A stretch of DNA of 64,000 nt from Metaphire vulgaris (lineage: Eukaryota > Annelida > Clitellata > Crassiclitellata > Megascolecidae): the NCBI GenBank assembly GCA_018105865.1, contig CM030834.1:1348673-1412672 (forward strand), written 5' to 3'. Below the pieces are notes generated by a model. It was not told the origin of the DNA. It made no database searches and saw only the letters and a program-made list of their open reading frames with translations. Position numbers and translations under genes: made by a program. How positions within the stretch are numbered: position 1 is the stretch's first letter; each line of letters opens with the position of its first letter. Positions 54,857 to 64,000 of the stretch are shown here, piece after piece.

Positions 54857-57800
54857 CGTGGGTCACAATGTTATAACATTCTAAAACTTAGACTATAGGT
54901 ATACTCTAAATTATTCTGAGTCGGGTTCTTATGACGAAAATCATCGATTCGATCATATAGGAAATCTGAGTATTTATAAGATTATACAAGTTGCGTAATA
55001 TCACTCAGAAACCATATTCTATACAACTATAACGGCAGTAAACGTCAGTCCAACACTAAAATCGTTTTCGGTTTAAACTCCAATGTTAAACTGTAAATCA
55101 GTTTTGAAAAACGCTCTTAATTTGATTAATTTGCAATTATAACTGCTCTTCAGAACCAGTTACTCAAATCCAGAGGCCAGTATATCAATTTCTGTTATGT
55201 CCAAAGTCTTAGGCACAGCTATATATAGGTGAGTAAATAACTGTCTTTGCGGAAAATGAGGGTACTCGCTTTAAGCCTATATTAAACATTGAGGATTCGC
55301 GGGCCACTTTCTGAGAGCTGACGGGCCACAAGCTGACCGCGGGACATGGTTAGAGAACCTCTGCGCTCGTGGGCGCAAATCTGGTCAGAAAAACGGTCGT
55401 GCCCCAATTTTTTCTCAGGTGATGACCTTTCTAATAGAGATTTTTTGACTTTTAAACTTAAAATTGCTTAAATGTGATGATAAAATTTTTTCTCTTTTCA
55501 CTTATAACTTTGCTTAGGTGTGGTGATGACCTTTTTTGCTTTTTGACGTTTAACAGTAAAATAAACCATGGTTTTGTTGTTTCATATCCAAAAAACACCC
55601 GTGTCCACCGCCCATAGGGACACGACCTTCCCGAAAAACACCCGTGTCAGGACACGAGGGACAAGACCATGTCTGCGCCCCTGTCTGCGCTAGAGGTCTT
55701 TAAGGAAATATTCATTAAGATCAAAAGAAACAGGCTTCTATTGGGCGCTTTGAGAGTAAATCGAGACAACCCTTTCATGTTATTCGTTCTCTTGTGTCTT
55801 CGGTCTATAGACCAGAATCTGTCCCCAATGGGCCATTTCTCGAATAGCCTCGAAATATGCCCTATCAATTGAGTCGAATATTTGATTATAAAAAAGAATG
55901 ACCTATAGGTCGCTATATGGAATATATGCCATTCCAATAATTTTCCACCTGTATCATGCTCCGAATTAAGGCTGAATTTATAATGTTTCGACGCCATATT
56001 GGGCCACCCTCTACCAGACCATAAGCCCCCTCCTACGGTCCCTACCAGTGGCGGTTCCATCATGTTGATGACTGTGGATGCATCCCCCACCGGGGTTCCG
56101 GATGACCTTTTTTGCTGGTCAACCCATTTTCCGGTGTTTTTTTTAATTTAGTGAAATATACTGCAAATTACCTTCTTTGTAAAGCTTGCTTACCTTTTTG
56201 CAAGGTTTATTAACATTTAGTGGGCAAAGAATGACCTTTTTCTCTCTTTTCTTTTGTTTTTCTTCTTCACTTTGCATCCCCAACACCAACTTCCTATAAT
56301 TTTTTTTCATCCTCCCACCAAGAATTCCTGGACCCGCCACTGGTCTCTACCCCCACCAAGATCGATCCAGGTAAAAGCGCTTTGCATCGGGAGTTCGCAA
56401 TTGAAAACGCCACTACAAATATACCAGCGTTCGCGTGTTGATGCGTGAATTGTTTTTGTGAACGAGTTAATCTTGAGTCAACGAATCAATTTCATCGATT
56501 GAACGACTTCTAATTCATCGATAACCGCAATCGCGGGATTAAGATCCATTGATATAGCGCCTTTAGTTCGGTCACTGTGCGGCTATATTCAACCGGTCAA
56601 CCATGTCTCTGTGTTATAACCTATATACGACTTGCTCTCAGCTGTCGCGGCTCCCCGATGTCCCATCGAAACGGTCCTTGTCTAATGGCCCATGCAGCGC
56701 CCCCGAGGGAGAGATGTATGAAGAAAATGGGAAATAATTCATTTCGGAACTAAGGCATCGTTCAACGCCGAGTTGACTGACGAGCCGTTTAGCATTACGC
56801 TATGAGCACTCAAACGCAAACTGATAAGGACCCAACAATGCACGAAGAACTCCGGGAATACAGACGCTATTCGTTTATACTGCAGCACGCAGCAGTATAG
56901 GCATACTAATACTATAGGCAGACTGGAGAAGGACAACTAAGACAGGGTCGTCAATAAGACAGATGCGTGAAATTTGCCAGAAATTGTGAAGATATACATA
57001 TATAGTATGTGTGGTGTGTGTGCGTGTGTGTGTGTGTGGGGGTGCGTGGGGGTGTGGAGGAGTGCTATATTGGTGTGTCTGATTAATTTGACATCTGCAT
57101 CTCTATTTCTTTTGTGGGAGAGTTTTTTTACGTTTTACAGTAATAAATACATGGGCCTAAATAAATAATCTGCTGTAGGCCCTACTTAATTCTTATTTTC
57201 TGTGTATAACTGTATCGCTGATTTAATATTATGCAAGAGAAAGCATTTTCCAATTACACACACGCATATATATATATTCATATTCATATTTATATATAGA
57301 TATAATCATATTTATACATATACATATATACGAGGTGGCTAAAAAACCGGGCTATATTAAATGCCAAACCTAATGTACTAGTCCGTTTTTTTGCGCCACC
57401 CTGTATACTGTATATATATATATATAATTATATATAAACTGTATATATACTTTTATATAATGTGGATAATATTCTACATAATAACGTTATCGTGTTTGTA
57501 TCGATTCTTCGGTTTCGTGCAATATGTATGCTGCGCTACCAAAAGCATTTCCACTGAAGAAAATTCGATTTATGGGTTATAATTGAATATACGTAAACTA
57601 TATATATATACGAGTAAAGAATTTTACATATGTGGGAGGAGAAATATCAAGCGATGGAAGACACGAACAAGATATTAAAAAGAGAGCAGCAAAAGGATTA
57701 CAGACAATGGGAAGACTTAGACATATTTGGAATGCTAAAGAAATAAAGATCAACACAAAAATTTAAATATACAACACTATCATTGTTCCACAAATGCTTT

Positions 57801-58241
57801 ATGGATCAGAAACGTGGATATTAAAAAGAGCAGATGAAAACAGACTATTGGTGGCAGAAATGAGTTGTTTGAGAAAGATATTGGGAGTAAGTAAATTACA
57901 AAGAATAAGAAATGAAGACATCAGGAAAAGACTGGGAATGAAAGAGACAATAATAGATAAAATCAGAAGAAGAAGACTTAGATGGTATGGACATGTAAAT
58001 AGAATGAAAAGCAACAGACTCCCATATAAAGCACTCTACACATACAAAGAAGGAAAAAGAGGAAGACCCAGGAAAAAGTGGATGGATAACATCAAAGAAG
58101 ACTTCGAAAGATATGAAATGACAATAATAGATGGAATGAGATTAACAACGGAAAAAGATAAATGGAAAAGTTTTGTGTCTAGCTATTGCCGCTAATGAGC
58201 TGGCAGAAAGCAACTATGATGATATATATATATATATACAC

Positions 58242-58309
<68 letters not shown>

Positions 58310-59432
58310 TGCGCTGATGCTGGCCGCCGAAGAGGTTCTTAGGTTGACATTCTCTTGCGATGTCTGTTATTGAGATTGGATATTCTGCTACCCTATAGAG
58401 TTATGGCTAAGTTAAAAGCATTGATTGTAATTAAGAAAAACACTCAATAAGACGAAATTCCTACAAATGTCCACCATCCGACGCTTTCGATAAAATGGTC
58501 ATGACTTATAGTAATCTGTAGCAAAACAATCGTAAACTATGTATTTAAAAGATGTGAAAATGAATTCCCGCTAAAACCGTTTGAAAATATTTCACCAGGT
58601 CTCAGAAATATTTGGAAAAATCGTATAGAGCGGCGACCATGCCCCCCGTTAGCAGTGCAGGCTTAAACAGAATGAGAAGAACAGAGAAGAAAGTGACTGA
58701 TGTGACACATACATGTATAAATGAGTCATTGATTGACTCGGTCATGTGACCTGTGGGTCCCGTTTGTCATCATGTACTATATACATACCACTGGTGTGGT
58801 TCTAACTACGGTTAATGTACAGGATGTGGACTCGTGGTTCTTATCTATAGCAGGTATATATGCACATACATGTACAAGTACACGCTCATTTAGACTCAAT
58901 ATATATATACAGTACAAGTTATATATGTATATATATTTATATATTCTTGGTGAAAGGTGTCCCTGGCAAAAAGAAGGTCAGTATGTGTGGAATATGTAAC
59001 GTTAATGACGTTTGATGAAGGTAATTTCTTTACTTTCCTTAGCAGCCTGGATTATTTACGACGGAATTAAAGGACGATAAAGAAATTTGAGGTTATCTTT
59101 GCGACCAGCAAATATATATATATTCAATTAAATCGTTCGCAAACGCGCCTTCATTGTTGCCTTTTCAAATGTCCCCGACAAAAATAGCAGAGCACAGTTT
59201 GCGCCGCGTCTTAGAAGTTTCAGTTATTGGACGGTCGTAAATCGTCGCCGTCTGACAGATCCGAACCCTTGACAGAGACTTTTCCTGCTCAGTAAACGAA
59301 CAATTTTGGGTCATTACTAGTTTTAATGATACGCTATGAACCAAATAGGCTTAATTGTCTGTCAACGCAAACTATCGAATAACATCCTGACTCCAAAGAC
59401 ATAAATACACATAGTATATATATGTATATACA

Positions 59433-59470
<38 letters not shown>

Positions 59471-62400
59471 CTGGCTGCCAGGAGAGTGACATTGTTGATA
59501 AGGATTTTTCATGGGTTTTCTTGGCATTTCGCTCCATAATTGGGTTGATGTTGGAAGTGCAGACTCATTGATCGACGGCTCGTTAACTTCGGTGAAACAG
59601 AGAGTGAGTTGGATCTGCGTCGCTTTCACTTAAGTTTCGAACGGCGTCAAATCTCTAATAATGACATTTACCACAACTATATCGACACATAAGGAATTCA
59701 ATGCGTCAGCGATGAAGCATTACACGAGCAAGCCTTCATAGATCCAGACCTGCATAAATTTGCTATCAAAGACTTTAATTTTGAATTGGTGGATAATCTG
59801 TTTATGAGAGTTATACCAGATGAGTCTAGAGAAACCCATGCCCAGCATTACGTACTGTAATAACTGTATAGCTATATATATATAGTTGTTCGTGTGTAAC
59901 TGAGTCGAACGCCTTTGTGTAGTCTATGAAATAGATAATGCATGCTGATCGCTTTCTTTTGATTTGTTCATCATATAGTTTTCAGATTTGAGATCTGATC
60001 TCTTGGGTTCCCTTTCTTCTTCTGAATCCAATCTGTTCCTCCGCCGCCTCTCGCCTCTTCCCTCTTCCTTTTCTTTTCAACCCCATTCGTAAGTGGTTCT
60101 TCAGTTGGACCAGGACTCTGTTAGAACCTAGGACCTATAGGTATACATATCTGCATTCAAGCATATATATATCTGCATATATAAGACATACTGACAGTAG
60201 GTGTAATCTGCATTTAAGGTACACTCATTGTTTGTCTTCTTGTAACTTAATTCCAACTTTGATTAGCACCTTACGAGCGTTTCAGGCATTTTATCAGTTT
60301 TCAGAGCCTCTGTTAACCTCGCTAACCTGATAGGGGGCAAGTCAAAGACGTCTACCCTTTGAGCCGGCGTCACTTCTCCATAGTACCCCGAGATGGAGAC
60401 AACATTGTTCTAATATTTAGTTAAGGATCAGGTTTCTTAAGAAGATATTAAAATGCAGAACATCGTATTTTAAACGATCATTGTCATTCTAATTAATCAG
60501 TGTATATATATACTGTTGGTCTATTTATGCATATACAATATGTATATACATGTATATACAGTATATATATAGCATATATAAGACATACTGACAGTAGGTG
60601 TAATCTGCATTTAAGGTACACTCATTGTTTGTCTTCTTGTAACTTAATTCCAACTTTGATTAGCACCTTACGAGCGTTTCAGGCATTTTATCAGTTTTCA
60701 GAGCCTCTGTTAACCTCGCTAACCTGATAGGGGGCAAGTCAAAGACGTCTACCCTTTGAGTTTATCGCCTGTCTGCTTAACATGCACCATCCACACTCCC
60801 TCTATCTACTCCGTATGGTCACTGCAGTGTCATATATTACTGTCCTGTTACTCGCGGTGAGCAAATGCAGTTGTGCGTTGTATGCATAATCTATCAGGGC
60901 TTGAAGTTGAACGCGTTCGACGATTAGAATAAAGATGTTGCAATTGGTCGCGGTCTGCGAATTATGTTTCATACGAATCTTATTAAAACGACGAAGACTG
61001 CGGTTGTCTATAGACGAAAATCATTAAGACCATCGCGGTTGGTTAGCTGGGCTACGCAAAATTTGGCAACAGGTATAACCGACTTCTAGTCAGGGTCGTA
61101 ATTAGAGTATTTGGTTCCATAGCATAGGTGTCGATCCCGTGAGGGTCCTGGGGTGACAGTGGGTCCGGACCCTCACAAAATTTGGCTGTGAGGGTCCATA
61201 AGGCATTGGACCCTCATAAAAATCGGAATAAATCTATATTGTACCGTTGTACGAATATTTAATAAATTGTGCTGCATAGATAGGCTAATACACGCAGATA
61301 TTATCAGCAAATGGTATTTTGGAACATTAATAAGTAATGAAAATTATGCTAAAAGGGTTGGGGTTAGAGTTATGGTTAGGGTTAGGCAAAGCAGCAGATG
61401 GACCCTCACAACTTTAACTACAGATTGACGCCACCGAGTAGAAGGGTGGGGTAAGAAAACTAAATTAGCAGATTAACATTAACAAGTCGTTAATTAACAA
61501 ATCATGACATTTTACTGACACAATATTACAAACTACATATGCCCTTTTCTTGCTTTTACTGGCGCGAACTGGTCTCAATGTGCTCAACGCCATTTTCATA
61601 TAGTTTTGCGAGTATAGAGTAAGATTGCAGAGTTTTTGGTGTCCCCTTCAAGTGGCGTCATGCAGGGCTGGCATCTGCCCTGCCTGTCATACTCTAGGTA
61701 CGCCACTGCATCTAGGGTGCATACGTGGAGTCGTCTGCTTTGCTCAGATTACTCGGCACAGAGTCGATATCTCTAAGCCCCATCTCTCCCGGCGAGGCGT
61801 AGACAGGGCCTTATCTTATGTACACTATACGGCTCATTAGATGAGCCACATACACGATAAGATACACTATAATTCGTTAAATTGCTTGAGTTGAATTCGA
61901 CTATTTTGCAAATCAGTTCGACTAATTGTTGAGCCTGATTATTTTAAAAAATAGATTTGAGGTGAAAGTTAATTATAATATATTGATCATATTATACATG
62001 TCAGACAATTCAATCAGTCCGAAACTGTCTAACCAACAATACCAGGCCCTACTACTGTATATGTTAGCGATCAGATTCTTATCGTTCGAAGCTAGCAAAA
62101 GGTTGAAACCTTTCAGGTTTAGAACGGACCAAGTTACGCTTTAAGCAAACGCGCAAATTGCTTTTTACTGTTTCCGTAGAAGTCGAAAATTATGGTCGCT
62201 ACATGTCCAACCCCACACATTTTGGAGTGGGAGTATTCAGACTCCTATTCAGTGTTGGAGTTGCCGGGGGTTGGGGGTGTTACCACTATAATCTTGACGT
62301 TCTCTTAACCCCCCCCCCCTTTCAGCTAACTTTGCAACCCTTCCGAAATCGCATATCGGGTACATGCAGTTTCTGTCATTCATTGAATTTCAGTCCCAAC

Positions 62401-64000
62401 CCCTCTGCTCAAATTTCACAACTCCAACACTGCTCCTATTGGAGTTTGGGGGTGGGGTGGGGTGTACTACTACTGCGTACAGGGATAAAGGCCTACGGGT
62501 TTTTGACTCAACAATTGCTTGTCATGAATTCAGTGTCAAATGGTTTCATATTTCGTCAATAAAATAGCAGCAGAAAATACAACCTAGGCGCGCCCCAGCC
62601 TCTAATTTGCGCCATGAAATTGCGTAAACTCATTTACTTACCTGTTATATTTAGATATTGCAAGTCTGCTCTTGACCTTCTGTGCCGGACATGATGCCCC
62701 CCCCCCCCATGCACGGGGAGGTTTTAGTAGCCTGATTCGGGAGATTCGCAGAGAAATTTAACGGGGATTGTAGGCTACTTCTTGTGTTCGCTGCCGATAG
62801 CTTTGGCTTGTCAAGAAGATTCTTGGAAGTAGCCTAGACCCCTATTTTGTCGCAGCCGTATAAAACCGCCAAACGTTTGTGGCTAACCACCAAGCCGAGC
62901 CGAGCCGAAAAAGTCGTAATTGTAAACCCGCCGAAAATATTGTGGCGAGCCAACAAATTTTTTATTGAGCATAGTTAAAAGTGCAGGCGTAAGCCTCGCC
63001 CAGTTCCTAGCAACGTCCAATCAAATGCATGGTTATGAAATGACGTGAGATTGCAAGAGCTTCCGCTATCCAATCACGTCGCGTTTTCAGCGTTCCGGAC
63101 ATATCTAGAACGCTACATAAATAAAAAAATATTTTTATATTTTACGTTTCTATGGTAATCAGTTTCGTCTTTCCATTTAGATCAGCAGTCGACAGACTGT
63201 CGAACTGTCATCGAATCGGATCAAAGACAGCATTTGTTCCCTCCTGCAGCCAACGTCTCGAACACCGCTTCAAAAGAAGACACTTCTAGCAGAATTCTGG
63301 ACAACGAACGACTCCTTCGAAGGATGATGAGACAGAACTTTCCGCTTCGTCTGCTCGATGACGTCACTCGTCGAGCAGACGACTTCGTTTGCCTTGTCAG
63401 GGTCAGCGATGGCGGGAACTTTGACGATTCTTCGGTCGCTTTTGTCGAGGATGAATTTAGGCAATCACTCGAAACAGAGACGAAGACAATAGAAGACGTA
63501 GAAGACGAAGAAGAAGAGGAGGAGGATGGCGATGAAGAGGTCGAAGAGGAGGAGGAGGAGGATGAGGAAGTAGGACTAGACACAAATGAACGTGAAATGG
63601 AGTTTAGAAAGCTAGAGAGTCGAAATCCACCGGAGCCTTCAGACCGTTTGCCGAGATGTGGCGACATGTTTCGCCATGCACCTGGACCGTTTCTTCCCGT
63701 TTTTCCACTCGCCGGCGACTCCAGCGTCAAGCTGTCTTCCATCAACGGTACGGACGTGGCTGTTGCCCAGTTTGCCGAGAACAACGTCCTTCCAACGGAC
63801 CTCGCCGTCCTCAACCTGGTTCTTGCCAACCTCCAACAGCAGCAGTTCTTCCAGATGAACCTCTTGCAACAGCTGCAGCAACAGCTTGTCCGTGCAACCA
63901 GCTGTGCAACAGCGTCGACCGGACATCATCGCCCGTTGTCTCGTTGTTCGCCCGTCGACGACACGACGGTGACGTCGGCGCCGTTTTCCGCCGACGCTGT
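53214..64000 (+). CDS. sall: Spalt-like (SALL) transcription factor, 5' portion, two exons
   Basis: Join 53214-53283, 63181 to beyond 64000; GT-AG intron, phase 1 on both sides. Start MSRRKQLKPRHL: the MSRRKQ-x-x-P motif at the very N-terminus of SALL, BCL11 and FOG proteins binds RBBP4 and recruits the NuRD repressor. Exon 2 continues with an acidic tract (residues about 128-154) and then NGTDVAVAQFAENN and ANLQQQQFFQMNLLQQLQQQ (about 212-258), the conserved glutamine-rich oligomerisation region of spalt proteins. That separates it from BCL11 and FOG. Nuclear developmental regulator. The paired zinc fingers must lie past the window edge. The usual N-terminal C2HC finger was not found. Confidence 0.87.
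53284..54722. other. SALL intron, first part
   Basis: AT microsatellites at about 53580-53670 and 53730-53782. No exon recognised. Confidence 0.5.
54723..55695. mobile_element. hAT-derived element split by a younger MITE
   Basis: CAGTGGTTTCCAAGC near 54723 could be the left end. GCGGGCCACTTTCTGAGAG and GACATGGTTAGAGAACCTCTG near 55298-55373 are the right part. It matches 42410-42775. An (AT)n tract at 54798-54853 lies inside, and the right edge is broken by the MITE at 55378. Confidence 0.5.
55378..55683. mobile_element. hAT-type MITE with GGGCGCA ends, perfect TSD
   Basis: CGTGGGCGCAAATCTGG ... CCATGTCTGCGCCCCTG, flanked by a perfect TCTGCGCT duplication (55370-55377, 55684-55691). Two GATGACCTTT modules are inside. 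Confidence 0.88.
56046..56342. mobile_element. hAT-type MITE, family V, copy 2
   Basis: CAGTGGCGGTTCCATC ... CTGGACCCGCCACTG. The flanks GTCCCTAC / GTCTCTAC differ at one base. The module is GATGACCTTTTTTGCTGGTC. Same family as 30489-30782. Confidence 0.9.
56343..57330. other. SALL intron, mostly unique sequence
   Basis: About 56380-56720 is repeat-free and CpG-containing (GCATCGGGAGTTCGCAATTG, CATCGATAACCGCAATCGCG) and could hold regulatory sites. A (GT)n-like tract lies near 57010-57060. No exon recognised. Confidence 0.3.
57331..57403. mobile_element. 73-bp mariner-type mini-MITE
   Basis: CGAGGTGGCTAAAAAACCGG ... CCGTTTTTTTGCGCCACCCTG between TA dinucleotides (57329-57330, 57404-57405). 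Essentially two mariner-like termini with almost nothing between. Confidence 0.7.
57617..58200 (+). mobile_element. LINE reverse-transcriptase C-terminal fragment
   Basis: Encodes YVGGEISSDGRHEQDIKKRA, a stop near 57764, then MLYGSETWILKRADENRLLV, LRKILGVSKLQRIRNEDIRK, RRRLRWYGHVNRM and GRPRKKWMDNIKEDFERYEM, ending at TAA 58193-58195. Same type as the LINE at 46652 but a different subfamily. A GATGATATATAT tail follows. The catalytic RT core is missing. Confidence 0.88.
58219..58305. repeat. (AT)n and (GT)n compound microsatellite
   Basis: AT units with CACATAT breaks, then about 22 GT units. Acts as the tail boundary of the LINE fragment. Confidence 0.95.
58306..59884. other. SALL intron, mixed unique sequence
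   Basis: Repeat-free CpG-containing text at about 59130-59330 could be regulatory. (AT)n at about 59410-59468. A frame near 59720-59860 (IKDFNFELVDNLFMRVIPDE) is of unknown origin. Confidence 0.3.
59885..60115 (-). mobile_element. LINE reverse-transcriptase core scrap
   Basis: The - strand reads EQIGFRRRKGTQEIRSQI, a stop, KLYDEQIKRKRSACIIYFID, YTKAFDSVTHEQ. This is the RT finger/palm motif (GFR...T...FIDYTKAFD) of endonuclease-type LINEs. Short and stopped. Confidence 0.85.
60175..60363 (+). repeat. 189-bp direct duplication, copy 1
   Basis: Identical as read to 60572-60760, from GCATATATAAGACATACTGA to GACGTCTACCCTTTGAG. The copies start 397 bp apart. No coding function. Confidence 0.95.
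60572..60760 (+). repeat. 189-bp direct duplication, copy 2
   Basis: Same length and sequence as 60175-60363. The flanks on each side differ, so only this segment was duplicated. Confidence 0.95.
60761..61640. other. SALL intron, repeat-like around 61120-61430
   Basis: GTGAGGGTCC/GGACCCTCACAA motifs repeat in both orientations (61137-61430), suggesting an undefined MITE. TTAGGG-like GGTTAGGGTTAGG at about 61373-61387 is only two telomere-type units. Confidence 0.4.
61650..61710. mobile_element. Minimal family A-like terminus pair
   Basis: AAGTGGCGTCATGCAGGGC and CTAGGTACGCCACTG about 40 bp apart resemble CAGTGGCGT.../...ACGCCACTG ends with almost no interior. Confidence 0.4.
61711..63180. 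other. SALL intron, last part
   Basis: Repeated GGAGTNGGGGGTGTTACCAC / CAACTCCAACACTGCTCC-type blocks at about 62220-62480 look like an inverted repeat element. The last 200 bp before the acceptor are unique. No exon recognised. Confidence 0.35.
63181..64000 (+). CDS. sall: SALL coding exon 2 (acidic and Q-rich region), cut by window end
   Basis: The acceptor TTTCCATTTAG ends at 63180. The first two bases complete the codon begun by exon 1 (A + AT = Asn). The frame is open for all 820 bases: residues 25-296. Includes NERLLRRMMRQNFPLRLLDD, a Glu/Asp-rich run, the VAVAQF segment and the LQQQQ tract. Antisense open frames at 63221-63929 are shadows. Confidence 0.88.

Noticed and set aside
61358..61390. 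Interstitial telomere repeat
   Set aside because: Only about two GGTTAG units plus degenerate neighbours; too short to call.
63221..63929. Antisense open frames up to 202 residues with serine runs
   Set aside because: They read the glutamate/aspartate-coding stretch of SALL exon 2 backwards.
1..64000. Endogenous viral or retroviral sequence
   Set aside because: No LTR pairs, gag/protease/integrase motifs or viral genes were seen. All reverse-transcriptase pieces are of the LINE type.

Overview
The window is animal nuclear DNA: AT-rich, intron-rich and crowded with transposon debris. Two protein-coding genes can be read on the + strand, and both belong to families found across animals. One is a complete TRAF-family signalling adaptor most like TRAF3 (nine coding exons, 8818-22984, about 528 residues). 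The other is the 5' part of a spalt-like (SALL) transcription factor gene (53214 to past the right edge). The intron structure, the TRAF3-like MATH domain, the SALL N-terminus and the repeat content (many hAT-type MITEs, CR1-like LINEs, tRNA-derived SINEs, a foldback-type element) suggest a marine invertebrate deuterostome, perhaps an echinoderm or hemichordate. That placement is inference.

Layout. 0-8.8 kb: LINE and MITE fragments, a complete small hAT element, a 16-bp minisatellite and a SINE, leading to the TRAF 5' leader. 8.8-23.3 kb: the TRAF gene, with introns full of MITEs and microsatellites. 23.3-46 kb: a repeat-dominated intergenic region with no intact gene. It holds dozens of 70-400 bp non-autonomous elements, many with exact or one-mismatch target-site duplications, LINE fragments, a decayed transposon-associated coding remnant, and a few GC-richer blocks that could be regulatory. 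46.06-51.79 kb: a four-level nest. A hAT-type MITE is split by a 5.45-kb element with 40-bp inverted ends and a giant inverted satellite array. That element contains a CR1-like 3' tail, which is itself split by a 1.75-kb LINE fragment. 51.8-64 kb: the spalt-like gene, with a short first coding exon, a 9.9-kb intron containing further LINEs and MITEs, and a large second exon cut by the window edge.

The two genes are not functionally linked as far as the sequence shows. TRAF acts in cytoplasmic TNF-receptor/Toll-type signalling; SALL is a nuclear regulator that recruits NuRD through its N-terminal motif. The most unusual content lies in the repeats. A 19-bp module (TGACCTTTTTTGCTTGTCA and near variants) sits inside many MITE families whose termini are otherwise unrelated. 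The nested 5.45-kb palindromic-array element is the best candidate for something undescribed. All calls were made by reading the sequence; no database search was possible.
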